Part shown: positions 33,871-47,074 of the stretch, piece by piece
Layout: each line of letters starts with the position of its first letter
Position numbering within the stretch: the first letter of the stretch is position 1
NCBI GenBank assembly: GCA_002331385.1
Contig: DCYB01000014.1
Location: 248,001 to 312,000, forward strand
Source: Comamonadaceae bacterium UBA2121
GTDB lineage: Bacteria; Pseudomonadota; Gammaproteobacteria; Burkholderiales; Burkholderiaceae_C
Reading direction: 5' to 3'
Length of the DNA: 64,000 nt
Translations under genes and position numbers: made by a program
The notes under the pieces: model-generated
The model's input: the letters and a program-made list of their open reading frames with translations, nothing else
Told to the model about the DNA's origin: nothing
The model's database searches: none

Positions 33871-34848
33871 ATGGAAATCTTTGACTACGACAACATCCTG
33901 CTGCTGCCGCGCAAGTGCCGCGTGGAAAGCCGCTCGGAGTGCGACACCAGCGTGCAACTCGGTGGCCGCACTTTCCGTCTGCCCGTCGTGCCCGCCAACA
34001 TGAAAACCGTTGTGGATGAAAACATCTGCACGTGGCTGGCCCAGCACGACTATTTCTACGTGATGCACCGCTTCGACCTCGACAACGTGCAGTTCGTGAA
34101 GGACATGCACGCCAAGGGCTGCTTTGCCTCGATCTCGCTGGGTGTGAAGCAACCGGACTACGAGATCGTGGACCGTTTCGTTGCCGAGGGCCTGTGCCCC
34201 GAGTACGTCACCATCGACATCGCGCACGGCCATGCCGACAGCGTGAAGAACATGATCATGTACCTGAAGGACAAGCTGCCCAAGGCCTTCGTCATCGCCG
34301 GCAACGTGGGCACACCCGAAGCCGTGATCGATCTGGAAAACTGGGGCGCGGACGCGACCAAGGTCGGCATCGGCCCCGGCAAGGTCTGCATCACCAAGCT
34401 CAAGACCGGCTTCGGCACGGGCGGCTGGCAACTGTCGGCGCTGAAGTGGTGCGCGCGCGTTGCCACCAAGCCCATCATCGCCGACGGCGGTATCCGCAGC
34501 CACGGCGACATCGCCAAGAGCATCCGCTTTGGTGCCAACATGGTGATGATTGGCTCGCTGTTCGCAGGCCACGAAGAATCGCCCGGCGATACCGTGGAAG
34601 AAAACGGCCAGCGCTTCAAGGAATACTACGGCTCGGCCAGCGACTTCAACAAGGGCGAGTACAAGCACGTCGAAGGCAAGCGCATCCTGGAGCCCGTGAA
34701 GGGCAAGCTGGCAGACACGCTCATCGAGATGGAGCAGGACGTGCAGTCCTCCATCAGCTACGCGGGCGGCAAGAAGCTCATGGACATCCGCAAGGTCAAC
34801 TACGTCATCCTCGGCGGTGACAACGCGGGCGAACATCTGTTGATGTAA
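33871..34848 (+). CDS. guaC: GMP reductase
   Basis: A 325-residue enzyme that converts GMP to IMP with NADPH, feeding guanine nucleotides back to adenine synthesis. The IMPDH/GMPR signatures are clear: NMKTVV, IDIAHGHADSVKNMI, NVGTPEAVIDL, the catalytic-loop GIGPGKVCITK with the active Cys, and IADGGIRSHGDIAKSIRFGA. There is no CBS insert, as expected for GMP reductase. It has its own leader with an unusual hairpin 100 bases upstream. Confidence 0.95.
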   Translation: MEIFDYDNILLLPRKCRVESRSECDTSVQLGGRTFRLPVVPANMKTVVDENICTWLAQHDYFYVMHRFDLDNVQFVKDMHAKGCFASISLGVKQPDYEIVDRFVAEGLCPEYVTIDIAHGHADSVKNMIMYLKDKLPKAFVIAGNVGTPEAVIDLENWGADATKVGIGPGKVCITKLKTGFGTGGWQLSALKWCARVATKPIIADGGIRSHGDIAKSIRFGANMVMIGSLFAGHEESPGDTVEENGQRFKEYYGSASDFNKGEYKHVEGKRILEPVKGKLADTLIEMEQDVQSSISYAGGKKLMDIRKVNYVILGGDNAGEHLLM

Positions 34849-34973
34849 TGGGCGGCACGGCGCCCATCGGCTGCGATGGGCGAGCTACTCGGGTCGCGCT
34901 GCTTTGTTGCTTTTTCTGCGTGAAAAATTCGAGAAAATGTCCCGTTTTTTCCAGGCACCCCCAAAAACTGGTG

Positions 34974-34979
34974 CATAAT
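34974..34979 (+). promoter_or_regulatory. Candidate -10 box of the first tRNA-Lys gene
   Basis: CATAAT lies 32 bases before the mature 5' end of the tRNA. The -35 region is not clear. Confidence 0.4.
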
Positions 34980-35011
34980 TGCTGCTTCAGCGCAACGCAC
35001 TGAACGGCTAA

Positions 35012-35087
35012 GGGCTCTTAGCTCAGTTGGTAGAGCAGCGGACTCTTAATCCGTTGGTCGAAGGTTCGAATCCTTCAGGGCCCACCA
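35012..35087 (+). tRNA. tRNA-Lys(CTT), copy 1
   Basis: 76 bases with encoded CCA. The acceptor stem GGGCTCT pairs with AGGGCCC (one G-U pair), the D-arm starts AGCTCAGTTGGTAGAGC, the anticodon loop is CTCTTAA with anticodon CTT, and the T-arm contains GGTTCGAATCC. It is identical to the second copy 171 bases downstream. Confidence 0.97.
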
Positions 35088-35098
35088 GACATTCCTGA

Positions 35099-35131
35099 CC
35101 CGCTACAGCCTTCCGGTTGCAGCGGGTTTTT
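35099..35131 (+). terminator. Terminator after first tRNA-Lys
   Basis: CCCGCT and AGCGGG form the base of an imperfect hairpin followed by five T, 12 bases after the tRNA end. The two tRNAs therefore appear to be separate transcripts. Confidence 0.75.
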
Positions 35132-35209
35132 CAATGCAATGGCAGCGCCGGTCATGGTCGGAAATCGACAAAAAAAGTGCGCGACGGAAATCATCAGAAA
35201 ATTTCGATG

Positions 35210-35215
35210 TATAAT
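35210..35215 (+). promoter_or_regulatory. -10 box of the second tRNA-Lys gene
   Basis: TATAAT is a perfect -10 box 43 bases before the second tRNA. No strong -35 is seen at 17 bases upstream. Confidence 0.6.
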
Positions 35216-35258
35216 TTCGGTCTTCGCTCAAACATTGAGTGAATGCTTGAAAAGCTAA

Positions 35259-35334
35259 GGGCTCTTAGCTCAGTTGGTAGAGCAGCGGACTCTTAATCCG
35301 TTGGTCGAAGGTTCGAATCCTTCAGGGCCCACCA
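35259..35334 (+). tRNA. tRNA-Lys(CTT), copy 2
   Basis: Identical 76-base repeat of the first copy, including CCA and anticodon CTT. Only the 5 bases GCTAA immediately upstream are shared outside the gene, so the duplication is old or the flanks have diverged. Confidence 0.97.
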
Positions 35335-35345
35335 GACACATGCAA

Positions 35346-35379
35346 CGCGCTGTCATCTTCTCGGATGACAGCGCGTTTT
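35346..35379 (+). terminator. Terminator after second tRNA-Lys
   Basis: CGCGCTGTCATC and GATGACAGCGCG form a perfect 12-bp stem with a 6-base loop, followed by four T. Confidence 0.9.
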
Positions 35380-35536
35380 GCTTTGTGCCTTGTGCCTTGT
35401 GCCTGTGCTTATAGCCTTGCGTCGCCTAGCGCAAAAATGCCATCCGATTGTTGAACAACCCCTATGGATTTCCCCATTGGCACATGCCATGAGGTCGTGC
35501 GCCAATAGCGGTTTTGTATTCGTATTTCACGTCCGT

Positions 35537-36496
35537 ATGCGCACGATCTTCACCAGTTTGGCACTGGCCTCTACTCTCAGCCTTCCATTTGTATCTGCTC
35601 AGGCAGCCGACTATCCGACCAAGCCGGTGGAACTCATCGTTTCGGCGGCCGCAGGTGGCGGCACGGACAACATGGCCCGTGCGTTCACCGAAGCCGCGCG
35701 CAAGCACTTTCCGCAGCCCATCGTGGTGGTGAACAAGCCCGGAGCCGCCAGCTCCATCGGCTTCACGGACGTAGCGACCGCCAAGCCTGACGGCTACAAG
35801 ATGGGCGTGATCACGGTGAATCTGGCCATTCTTCCGGCGCTCAACCTGACCAAGGTGACGGTGGAAGACTACATCTACATCGCGCGCCTGAACAACGATC
35901 CTTCCGCCATCACGGTGCGCGCCGATGCGCCGTGGAAGACCATCGAAGAATTCCTGGCCGACGCACGCAAGGCGCCCGGCAAACTGCAAGTGGGCAATGC
36001 GGGCGTGGGCGATGCCTGGCACGTGGCTGCGCTGGCGCTGGAAGAAAAGACCAAGACGAGCTTCAATCACGTGCCTTTCCAGGGCGGCAATCCTGCGGTG
36101 ATGAGCCTGTTGGGCGGTCACGTCGATGCCGTCACCGTGAGCCCCGGCGAGGTCGCGCAGCATGTGTCCTCGGGCAAGCTGCGCATGCTCGCCGTCATGG
36201 CCGATCAGCGCATGCCCGGCCTGTTTGCGCAAACGCCCACGTTCAAGGAGCGCGGCATCGAACTGACCGTCGGCGCGTGGCGCGGCCTCGTCGTGCCCAA
36301 GGGCACGCCCCCGAATGTGGTGAGCACACTCAAGGACATGGCGCGCAAGGCGGGCAACGAAGCCAGCTTCAAGGAGACGCTGGAGAAAACCAACCTCGGC
36401 TATTCCTATGCGGAAGGTGACGTGTTCCTCCAGCAGATCCTGGCCGATCGCGACATGTTCAAGGGGATTCTCGCGAAGCTCGACGTGAACAAGTGA
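35537..36496 (+). CDS. Bug-family tripartite tricarboxylate receptor
   Basis: A 319-residue periplasmic binding protein. The signal peptide MRTIFTSLALASTLSLPFVSAQA is cut near AQA-A. Bug landmarks are KPVELIVSAAAGGGTDNMARAF, NKPGAASSIGF, FNHVPFQGGNPAV and RGLVVPKGTPPNVV. It ends 8 bases before an isocitrate-lyase/PEP-mutase family gene, so the ligand may be the substrate or product of that enzyme, such as a di- or tricarboxylate. I used the ATG at 35537; the upstream in-frame extension crosses the tRNA terminator region. Confidence 0.9.
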   Translation: MRTIFTSLALASTLSLPFVSAQAADYPTKPVELIVSAAAGGGTDNMARAFTEAARKHFPQPIVVVNKPGAASSIGFTDVATAKPDGYKMGVITVNLAILPALNLTKVTVEDYIYIARLNNDPSAITVRADAPWKTIEEFLADARKAPGKLQVGNAGVGDAWHVAALALEEKTKTSFNHVPFQGGNPAVMSLLGGHVDAVTVSPGEVAQHVSSGKLRMLAVMADQRMPGLFAQTPTFKERGIELTVGAWRGLVVPKGTPPNVVSTLKDMARKAGNEASFKETLEKTNLGYSYAEGDVFLQQILADRDMFKGILAKLDVNK

Positions 36497-36504
36497 GGAC
36501 CGCC

Positions 36505-37380
36505 ATGCAATGGACCCCACAGGCCGAGCGCATGCAACAGATGCTGGCACGCGGCGACATGCTGCAAGCGCCCGGCGCACCCGACGTGCTCACGGCGCGG
36601 TTAGTGGAGCATGCGGGCTTCAATGCCATTTACATGACGGGCTTTGGCGCCACCGCCAGCACGTTGGGCGCGCCGGACATAGGGCTGATGACGCAAAGCG
36701 AGATGCTCACGCAGGCACGCAACATGGTGCGCGCGACGAACATTCCCGTGATCGCAGATGCGGACGCGGGATATGGAGGCATCAGCAACATCGAACGCAC
36801 CGTGCATGAGTACGCCGTGTCTGGCGTGGCCGCGATCCATCTGGAAGACCAGGTCGCGCCCAAGCGCTGCGGGCAGATGGCAGGCATTCGCCTGATGGGC
36901 GTGAACGAGAGCGTCAAGCGACTCAGGGCCGCCGTGCAGTGCAAAGGCACGCATGCGCTGCAGATCATCGGCCGCACGGATGCGCTGGGCGTCGAAGGCA
37001 TGGATGCCGCCATCGATCGCGCCAAGGCGTATCAGGACGCGGGCGTGGATCTGGCGTTTGTCGATGGCGTCAAAACCATTGCACAGGTCGAACAGATCGC
37101 CACGCGCCTGTCGGGGCACAAGGTGATCTCCATCGTCGAGGGCAATGAAACCACGGCGCTGTCGGCAGACACCCTGCGCGACATGGGTTTTTCGGTGGTG
37201 CTGTACGCCGTCAGCACGCTGTTTGCGGCGGCGCGCACCTCGCTCGACGTGCTGCAGAATCTGAAACGCACTGGCTCCACGCAAGCCGATGCCCGCCGGA
37301 TGATGCCGTACACGGAGTTCGTCCAGATCGTCGGTATCGACGCCTACCAGCAACTCGACGAGCGATTCGGCGGCGACTGA
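36505..37380 (+). CDS. Isocitrate lyase/PEP mutase superfamily carboxylate lyase
   Basis: A 291-residue TIM-barrel enzyme of the methylisocitrate lyase/oxaloacetate decarboxylase group. Visible elements are GAPDVLTARLVEHAGFNAIYMTGFG, the metal-binding IADADAGYGG, AAIHLEDQVAPKRCG and TDALGVEGMDAAIDRAKAY. The flexible active-site loop normally reads K(K/R)CGH; here it is KRCGQ, so His is replaced by Gln. Typical activity is C-C cleavage or decarboxylation of a 2-hydroxy or 2-oxo di/tricarboxylate with Mg. ATG at 36505 follows GTGAGGA; a GTG at 36493 overlapping the Bug stop is possible. Exact substrate unknown. Confidence 0.85.
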   Translation: MQWTPQAERMQQMLARGDMLQAPGAPDVLTARLVEHAGFNAIYMTGFGATASTLGAPDIGLMTQSEMLTQARNMVRATNIPVIADADAGYGGISNIERTVHEYAVSGVAAIHLEDQVAPKRCGQMAGIRLMGVNESVKRLRAAVQCKGTHALQIIGRTDALGVEGMDAAIDRAKAYQDAGVDLAFVDGVKTIAQVEQIATRLSGHKVISIVEGNETTALSADTLRDMGFSVVLYAVSTLFAAARTSLDVLQNLKRTGSTQADARRMMPYTEFVQIVGIDAYQQLDERFGGD

Positions 37381-37413
37381 GCGCGCAACCTGCCGACGCA
37401 CACAGCACAGAAC

Positions 37414-37447
37414 AACGCCCGCGCCGTCCAGGACGGTGGCGGGCGTT
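37414..37447. terminator. Bidirectional hairpin between the convergent lyase and gltD genes
   Basis: AACGCCCGC and GCGGGCGTT form a 9-bp stem, with an inner CCGTC/GACGG stem. It lies between two convergent genes and lacks a long T-run in either direction. Confidence 0.7.
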
Positions 37448-37474
37448 GTCGCTCTATGCGCTGCGGTCAGGCCA

Positions 37475-38953
37475 TCAGCGTGGCAGTTCGGTCGATCCCA
37501 TCAGGAACTCATCCACCGCGCGCGCTGCCTGACGGCCTTCGCGGATGGCCCAGACCACCAGCGACTGGCCACGGCGCATGTCGCCCGCCGCGAACACCTT
37601 GGGCACGTTGGTGGCGTAGCCGCCTGTGGCATCGGTGGTGGCCCTGGCATTGCCGCGCGCATCCTTGTCCACGCCGAACGCTTCCAGCACCGGGGCAACC
37701 GGGCTGACAAAACCCATGGCGAGCAGCACCAGATCGGCCTTGAGCGTCTGCTCGGAGCCGGGCACCTCGACCATCTTGCCGTCCTTCCATTCGACACGCA
37801 CCGTCTTTAGGCCCGTGACCTTGCCCTTGTCGCCGAGGAACTCCTTGGTGGCGATGGCGAATTCGCGCTCGCAGCCTTCTTCGTGGCTGGAAGACGTGCG
37901 CAGCTTGTAGGGCCAGTAAGGCCAGACCAGCGGCTTGTTCTCCTGCTCGGGCGGCATGGGCATCAGCTCGAACTGCGTGACGCTGACCGCGCCATGGCGG
38001 TTGGACGTGCCGACGCAGTCGGAGCCGGTATCGCCGCCACCAATCACGATGACGTGCTTGCCGTCGGCGCGCAATTGGCCCTTGAGCTTGTCGCCCGCGT
38101 TGACCTTGTTTTGCTGCGGCAGGAACTCCATCGCGAAATGGATGCCGTCCAGATCGCGCCCCGGTGCGGGCAGGTCACGCGACTGCTCTGCACCGCCCGT
38201 GAGTAGCACGGCATCGAAGGACTTGTTCAACTCCTCTGGCGTCACGGTGTCCTTGGCCCAGTTGGTGACCTTGGAATCCTTGCCCATGCCGTCCTTGGCC
38301 GCACCCACAAACACGCTGGTGCGGATGGTCACGCCCTCGGCTTGCAGTTGCTTGGCGCGGCGATCGATGTGCGACTTCTCCATCTTGAAGTCGGGAATAC
38401 CGTAGCGCAGCAGGCCACCGATACGGTCATTTTTCTCGAACAGCGTCACGTCGTGGCCCGCGCGCGCCAGTTGCTGCGCGGCTGCCATGCCCGCAGGGCC
38501 CGAGCCGACCACGGCCACCTTTTTGCCGGTCTTGTGCTTGGCGGGTTGGGGTTGGACCCAGCCTTCCTCCCACGCGCGGTCGATGATGGCGTGCTCGATC
38601 GACTTGATACCGACCGGATCGGTGTTGATGTTCAGCGTGCAGGCGGCCTCGCACGGTGCGGGGCAGATGCGGCCGGTGAACTCCGGAAAATTGTTGGTGC
38701 TGTGCAGCACCGTGATCGCACTCTTCCAGTCCTGCTGGTAAACGAGGTCGTTGAAATCCGGAATGATGTTGTTGACCGGGCAGCCGCTGTTGCAAAACGG
38801 CGTGCCGCAATCCATGCAGCGCGCGCCCTGGATGCGCGCCTGCTCGTCATTGAGGGCAATGACGAATTCCTTGTAGTTCTTCAGGCGCTTGGCGACGGGC
38901 TCGTAGCCCTCATCGATGCGCTCATACTCCATGAAGCCTGTGGTCTTTCCCAT
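37475..38953 (-). CDS. gltD: Glutamate synthase (NADPH) small subunit
   Basis: A 492-residue flavoprotein that passes electrons from NADPH to the large subunit. The N-terminal Fe-S region has the Cys pattern CMDCGTPFCNSGCP and CPAPCEAAC; FAD binding is at VVGSGPAGMAAAQQLARAG and NADPH binding at VIGGGDTGSDCVG. The C-terminal FAD motif FAAGDMRRGQSLVVWAI is normal. It lies 62 bases after gltB on the same strand and is surely co-transcribed. Confidence 0.97.
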   Translation of the reverse strand: MGKTTGFMEYERIDEGYEPVAKRLKNYKEFVIALNDEQARIQGARCMDCGTPFCNSGCPVNNIIPDFNDLVYQQDWKSAITVLHSTNNFPEFTGRICPAPCEAACTLNINTDPVGIKSIEHAIIDRAWEEGWVQPQPAKHKTGKKVAVVGSGPAGMAAAQQLARAGHDVTLFEKNDRIGGLLRYGIPDFKMEKSHIDRRAKQLQAEGVTIRTSVFVGAAKDGMGKDSKVTNWAKDTVTPEELNKSFDAVLLTGGAEQSRDLPAPGRDLDGIHFAMEFLPQQNKVNAGDKLKGQLRADGKHVIVIGGGDTGSDCVGTSNRHGAVSVTQFELMPMPPEQENKPLVWPYWPYKLRTSSSHEEGCEREFAIATKEFLGDKGKVTGLKTVRVEWKDGKMVEVPGSEQTLKADLVLLAMGFVSPVAPVLEAFGVDKDARGNARATTDATGGYATNVPKVFAAGDMRRGQSLVVWAIREGRQAARAVDEFLMGSTELPR

Positions 38954-39015
38954 GATCGTGGTGTCCTTGAATTTATGAATTGGTGCCTGTCTGGTGCCGG
39001 TAGCTCGCGCGCTGC

Positions 39016-43752
<4,737 letters not shown>

Positions 43753-43820
43753 GGCGCTATTCCTCAATATTTCGCGGGGAATGCAAGATTAGTGCAACGC
43801 AACATGCGCACGCAAGCAGA

Positions 43821-43856
43821 TTAAATGGGGTCAGAACACGAAATTAAAATTCACTT
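43821..43856 (-). repeat. RAYT-associated end sequence (REP-like half)
   Basis: TTAAATGGGGTCAGA followed by AAATTAAAATT resembles the GGGGTCAGA-type end sequences that flank REP-associated tyrosine transposases in proteobacteria, as far as I recall. It lies about 80 bases from the 3' end of the RAYT gene and within the gltB leader. Confidence 0.5.
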
Positions 43857-43904
43857 TTTTGGTGCATTGATATTAGGGACATATCAAAATAGAGAGCATT
43901 AATG

Positions 43905-43924
43905 CAAGCCTTTGAAAAGGCTTG
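43905..43924. repeat. 20-bp palindrome at the RAYT 3' end
   Basis: CAAGCCTTT-GA-AAAGGCTTG is a perfect 9-bp hairpin 9 bases beyond the RAYT stop codon. No T-run follows on the minus strand, so it looks like a REP-type palindrome rather than a terminator. Confidence 0.6.
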
Positions 43925-43932
43925 AAAGCCAT

Positions 43933-44634
43933 TTAGTTGTTCTTGGAAAGCTGCAAAGAGGGCCGGCCGGCGCGTGCTTTGACGAGCCGCCTGTCAGTCG
44001 ACTGTTGCAAAGACGCCAGAAAATTTTCATCGCCCAGCGCCCACCCATTCAGTGCGCTGTTGGTCAGGGCCATCTGTTCGGCATGGCTGACGCCGTCCCG
44101 CACCAGCGTCGCATAGGCCTCGTCACGCGCAAACGGCGTGTTGCCCAATTCCCAATACAGCGGGTGCGGCGTGATCAGCCGGTCCGAGCGCAGACCGATG
44201 TAATGCCCATGGCTGGACCAGCGAAAATCCGCCGGATCCGCACACACGCCATCGCGCACCGGATTCAGGTCGAGATACACCATGCAGGGCAGCAAATAGC
44301 GCTCGGCCTGGAGGATTGTGTTGCGATAGCGCCCTTCCCAGAGCGTGCCCGAGCGCCCATGGCGCTGGTTGAAATACCGCACGTAGCGCCGCCCCAGCGC
44401 TTGCATGAGCAAGGTGAGCGAGCGCTCCTCCAGCGGCGTGGCCAGCAAGTGAAAATGGTTGTCCATGAGCACATAGGCGTGCACAGCCACCTGGTGCGTG
44501 CGCGCGTATTCCACCAGCAGATTCCACATCATCTCCCGGTCCGCCGCGTCAAAGAAAATCGGCTGCCGGTTGTTGCCGCGCTGGATCACGTGGTGCGGAT
44601 AGCCGGGGAGAGTCAGGCGGGGAAGACGTGCCAT
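43933..44634 (-). CDS. REP-associated tyrosine transposase (RAYT, Y1_Tnp family)
   Basis: A 233-residue single-domain HUH transposase. Motifs are PGYPHHVIQRGNNRQ, the HUH pair in MDNHFHLLATP, and the strand with the catalytic Tyr region in ERYLLPCMVYLDLNPVRDG (NPVRA-type signature). RAYTs are usually immobile house-kept genes that process REP palindromes. The palindrome at 43905-43924 and the end sequence at 43821-43856 are its likely partners. It is intact and lies between gltB and the phosphatase operon, on the same strand. Confidence 0.88.
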   Translation of the reverse strand: MARLPRLTLPGYPHHVIQRGNNRQPIFFDAADREMMWNLLVEYARTHQVAVHAYVLMDNHFHLLATPLEERSLTLLMQALGRRYVRYFNQRHGRSGTLWEGRYRNTILQAERYLLPCMVYLDLNPVRDGVCADPADFRWSSHGHYIGLRSDRLITPHPLYWELGNTPFARDEAYATLVRDGVSHAEQMALTNSALNGWALGDENFLASLQQSTDRRLVKARAGRPSLQLSKNN

Positions 44635-44699
44635 GGGCGGGACGAGCGAATCAGCGGGGGATGGATCGCGCCATCATAGTCTCCGCGCTGCCCGCGCTC

Positions 44700-45440
44700 T
44701 CAGTCCAGCAGATCCGAATAGTCACCGCGCTCGTAGCCCTCGATGGTTTTCCAGGGCTGTGCCAATGGCAGCGGCAATCGCTTGGCCGAGATGACCACGC
44801 GTTCTATGCCGTGTCCGTCGTTGCGCTCCACGCGCCGCGCGTATTGGCCCGACAGGTCCCAATCCACCAGCGTCGTGAGTTCGCCCGCCACGCTGCGGTA
44901 GCGCTGTACTCCACCTTGTGGCTTGCCCACGCGCTCCATTTTTTCGAGCGCGGACGGCGGCACGATCCAGTATGTGTTGTCAAACGAGCCGCCAAACCCC
45001 ACGTTGGCGTGGTGCGCCTCGTCCACGGAAATCACGCGCTTGAGCTTTGCCAGAATGACTTCCACCTTCAACTGTCCATCGGGCGCACGCTGGATGAACA
45101 GCGGCGCACCGCGCGCGTCATCGTGTGCATGGCCCGCATGCGGGCCATGGGGGTGTTCATGGCCGTGCGACTGGCTTTGCACGAGCGCCTCGGGCAATTC
45201 GCGCTCGACCCATAACTGGCCTGGGCGGCGAAACACGCGGTTGGTGTATTCGCTGTCGCGTCGCACGCCATCGCTGCCAATGCTCATGGTGTGATAGGTG
45301 ATGCGCAGATCGGCTTCGGGCGCGGCCTGAATCGCATGCGTGACGGATTCGGGCGGTGAGGCTGCAAGGGCTGCATGGGGCGCGGACAGCACCGTCAGCG
45401 CAGAACAAAAGGCAAGGGTGGTCAAAAACTTTTTGGGCAT
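44700..45440 (-). CDS. Secreted His-rich protein of the alkaline phosphatase operon
   Basis: A 246-residue protein with a signal peptide cut near ALA-A (residue about 26). The fold is mostly beta and suggests an outer-membrane-lipoprotein-like (LolA/DUF-type) barrel: RITYHTMSIGSDG, QLWVERELP, RYRSVAGELTTLVDWDLSGQYARRVER. A striking His-rich loop, HGHEHPHGPHAGHAHDD, sits at residues about 91-107 and could bind Zn or Ni. It follows two zinc-dependent alkaline phosphatase genes by 67 bases on the same strand, so a role in metal supply or phosphatase maturation is possible. Family not recognised. Confidence 0.7.
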   Translation of the reverse strand: MPKKFLTTLAFCSALTVLSAPHAALAASPPESVTHAIQAAPEADLRITYHTMSIGSDGVRRDSEYTNRVFRRPGQLWVERELPEALVQSQSHGHEHPHGPHAGHAHDDARGAPLFIQRAPDGQLKVEVILAKLKRVISVDEAHHANVGFGGSFDNTYWIVPPSALEKMERVGKPQGGVQRYRSVAGELTTLVDWDLSGQYARRVERNDGHGIERVVISAKRLPLPLAQPWKTIEGYERGDYSDLLD

Positions 45441-45507
45441 TCAGATCATCCGGATGGTTGCTTGCGCGCCCTCTCCCGCTGACGAGAGAGGGCATTCGGT
45501 GCGTGGT

Positions 45508-47025
45508 TCACAGACCCGCGGCTTCCTTCACCTTGTTGAACACGCGCGTGTTGTCCATCGTGCCCTTGAAGATCTTGGCGCCCGCGCCACCGGCAAACAG
45601 CATCACGTCGCCGCCACCGTGCGTTTCTGCGCCCGGCGATCCGAGATTGATGCCGACTTCCTGCAAGTAGTTGTCGTCCGTGGTGTCCACGGCGGTCACG
45701 TCCTCGCGCACGGCGCCGCGCGCGGGTGCAATCCAGGGCTTGTTGCCATCCTCCGCATTCACGCGGCTGGACGCGCTCCCGCCGGGACGACCGCCGTTAC
45801 CGAACACCAGTGTGGTGTAGGGCTTGCCGTCTTGCGCCTTGGCCATCTGGCCGGATTGGTAGTCTTTCACCTTTCCGAGGATCGGATTGCCGATCTGCGA
45901 GTAGCCATTGAACACCATGTTGTGGTCGTGGTCGGCAGTGACCACGATCAGCGTGTTCTTCAAACCGGGGTCTTTCTTCTGCATGTACGCGACGGCGTTC
46001 TCGATGGCTTTGTCCATCGCCAGCGTGTCCTCCAGCGCACGCTTGGCATTCGTGGCGTGCAGCGCGTGGTCGATGCGCCCGCCCTCCACCATCAGGAAAA
46101 ATCCCCTGCTGTTCTGGCTCAACACGTCCAGCGCCTTGGTCGTCATGTCGGACAGGCTGGGCTCGTCAAGGCGCTGCTTCACGCGGTCGAGTTCATAGGC
46201 CATCTCGCTTTGTGTGAATAGACCCAGTAGCTTCTTGGTACCGTTCGCATTCAACGATGCCAGTTCGCTGCCCTTGCTCACATAGGTATAGCCCTTGGCG
46301 CGCATCATCTCCACGAGGTTGACATCGTCCGTGCGCTTGCTCGATGCATTCACGGACTTCGGCAAGTAGTTGCGCTGACCGCCGCCCATGAGCACATCTA
46401 CGCCATCGCCCAGGCGCGCGTTGTAATTGGGGTGACCAGGCACGGACTGCTCTGCAATCGTGTTGTAGCCGTTGCGGTTGCAGATATGCGCGTAGGTGGC
46501 GGCTGGCGTGGCATGACCGACGCGCGTGGTCGACACGGCGCCCACGGCGCGGCCCTGGGCCTTGGCCAGTTCCAGCAAGGTCACCGCCGGCTTGCCATTC
46601 GTGGGCTGGCACGTGGAGTTTTCACCCGAGATGTATTGCTTGCCATCCGGCGCATAGGCCTGTGTCTCGGACGACATGGAGATGACTTCGTTGTTCATCT
46701 TCACGCCGGTCATATAGGCGGCCATCGACGGCGCACTGTCGGTCGTCTGGCCATCCAGCGAGAACGTCTTCACCCGCGCGGCATAGGGCAGCGACTGCAT
46801 CGCCAGCTTGGCGCGCTCACTGCTACGCAGGGAACGGGGCTTGGCAGCCAACTCCTTTTCACCTTTGTAGATGCGCGCAGCGGTCACAGTCACCGGGCCC
46901 ATGCCGTCACCGAGAAAGAAGATGACGTTCTTGGCCTCGCCTGCTGCATGGGCAGGCGCGGCAAGCAGCGACAGGGAACCAGCCAGCGCCAGGGCGATGG
47001 TCGATATGCGGAGGATCGGATTCAT
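45508..47025 (-). CDS. Alkaline phosphatase (PhoA family), soluble paralogue
   Basis: A 505-residue periplasmic phosphomonoesterase with a signal peptide cut near AHA-A (residue about 27). PhoA-superfamily residues are present: metal ligand FLGDGMG, nucleophile Ser in TDSAPSMAAYMTG, VVEGGRIDHALH (as MVEGGRIDHALH), VTADHDHN and ETHGGGDV. Two zinc and one magnesium ion are expected. ATG at 47025 was chosen over 47046. It lies 49 bases after a paralogue and is in the same transcript. Confidence 0.93.
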   Translation of the reverse strand: MNPILRISTIALALAGSLSLLAAPAHAAGEAKNVIFFLGDGMGPVTVTAARIYKGEKELAAKPRSLRSSERAKLAMQSLPYAARVKTFSLDGQTTDSAPSMAAYMTGVKMNNEVISMSSETQAYAPDGKQYISGENSTCQPTNGKPAVTLLELAKAQGRAVGAVSTTRVGHATPAATYAHICNRNGYNTIAEQSVPGHPNYNARLGDGVDVLMGGGQRNYLPKSVNASSKRTDDVNLVEMMRAKGYTYVSKGSELASLNANGTKKLLGLFTQSEMAYELDRVKQRLDEPSLSDMTTKALDVLSQNSRGFFLMVEGGRIDHALHATNAKRALEDTLAMDKAIENAVAYMQKKDPGLKNTLIVVTADHDHNMVFNGYSQIGNPILGKVKDYQSGQMAKAQDGKPYTTLVFGNGGRPGGSASSRVNAEDGNKPWIAPARGAVREDVTAVDTTDDNYLQEVGINLGSPGAETHGGGDVMLFAGGAGAKIFKGTMDNTRVFNKVKEAAGL

Positions 47026-47074
47026 GATGCGTATTTCCTTGGGCAATGGATAGATTGGGGTTGGAGCAGCGGCT

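Noticed and set aside
35012..35334. Integration site of a genomic island at the tRNA-Lys genes
   Set aside because: There is no integrase, no broken tRNA 3' end and no change in gene content typical of an island. The two copies are complete and separately terminated.
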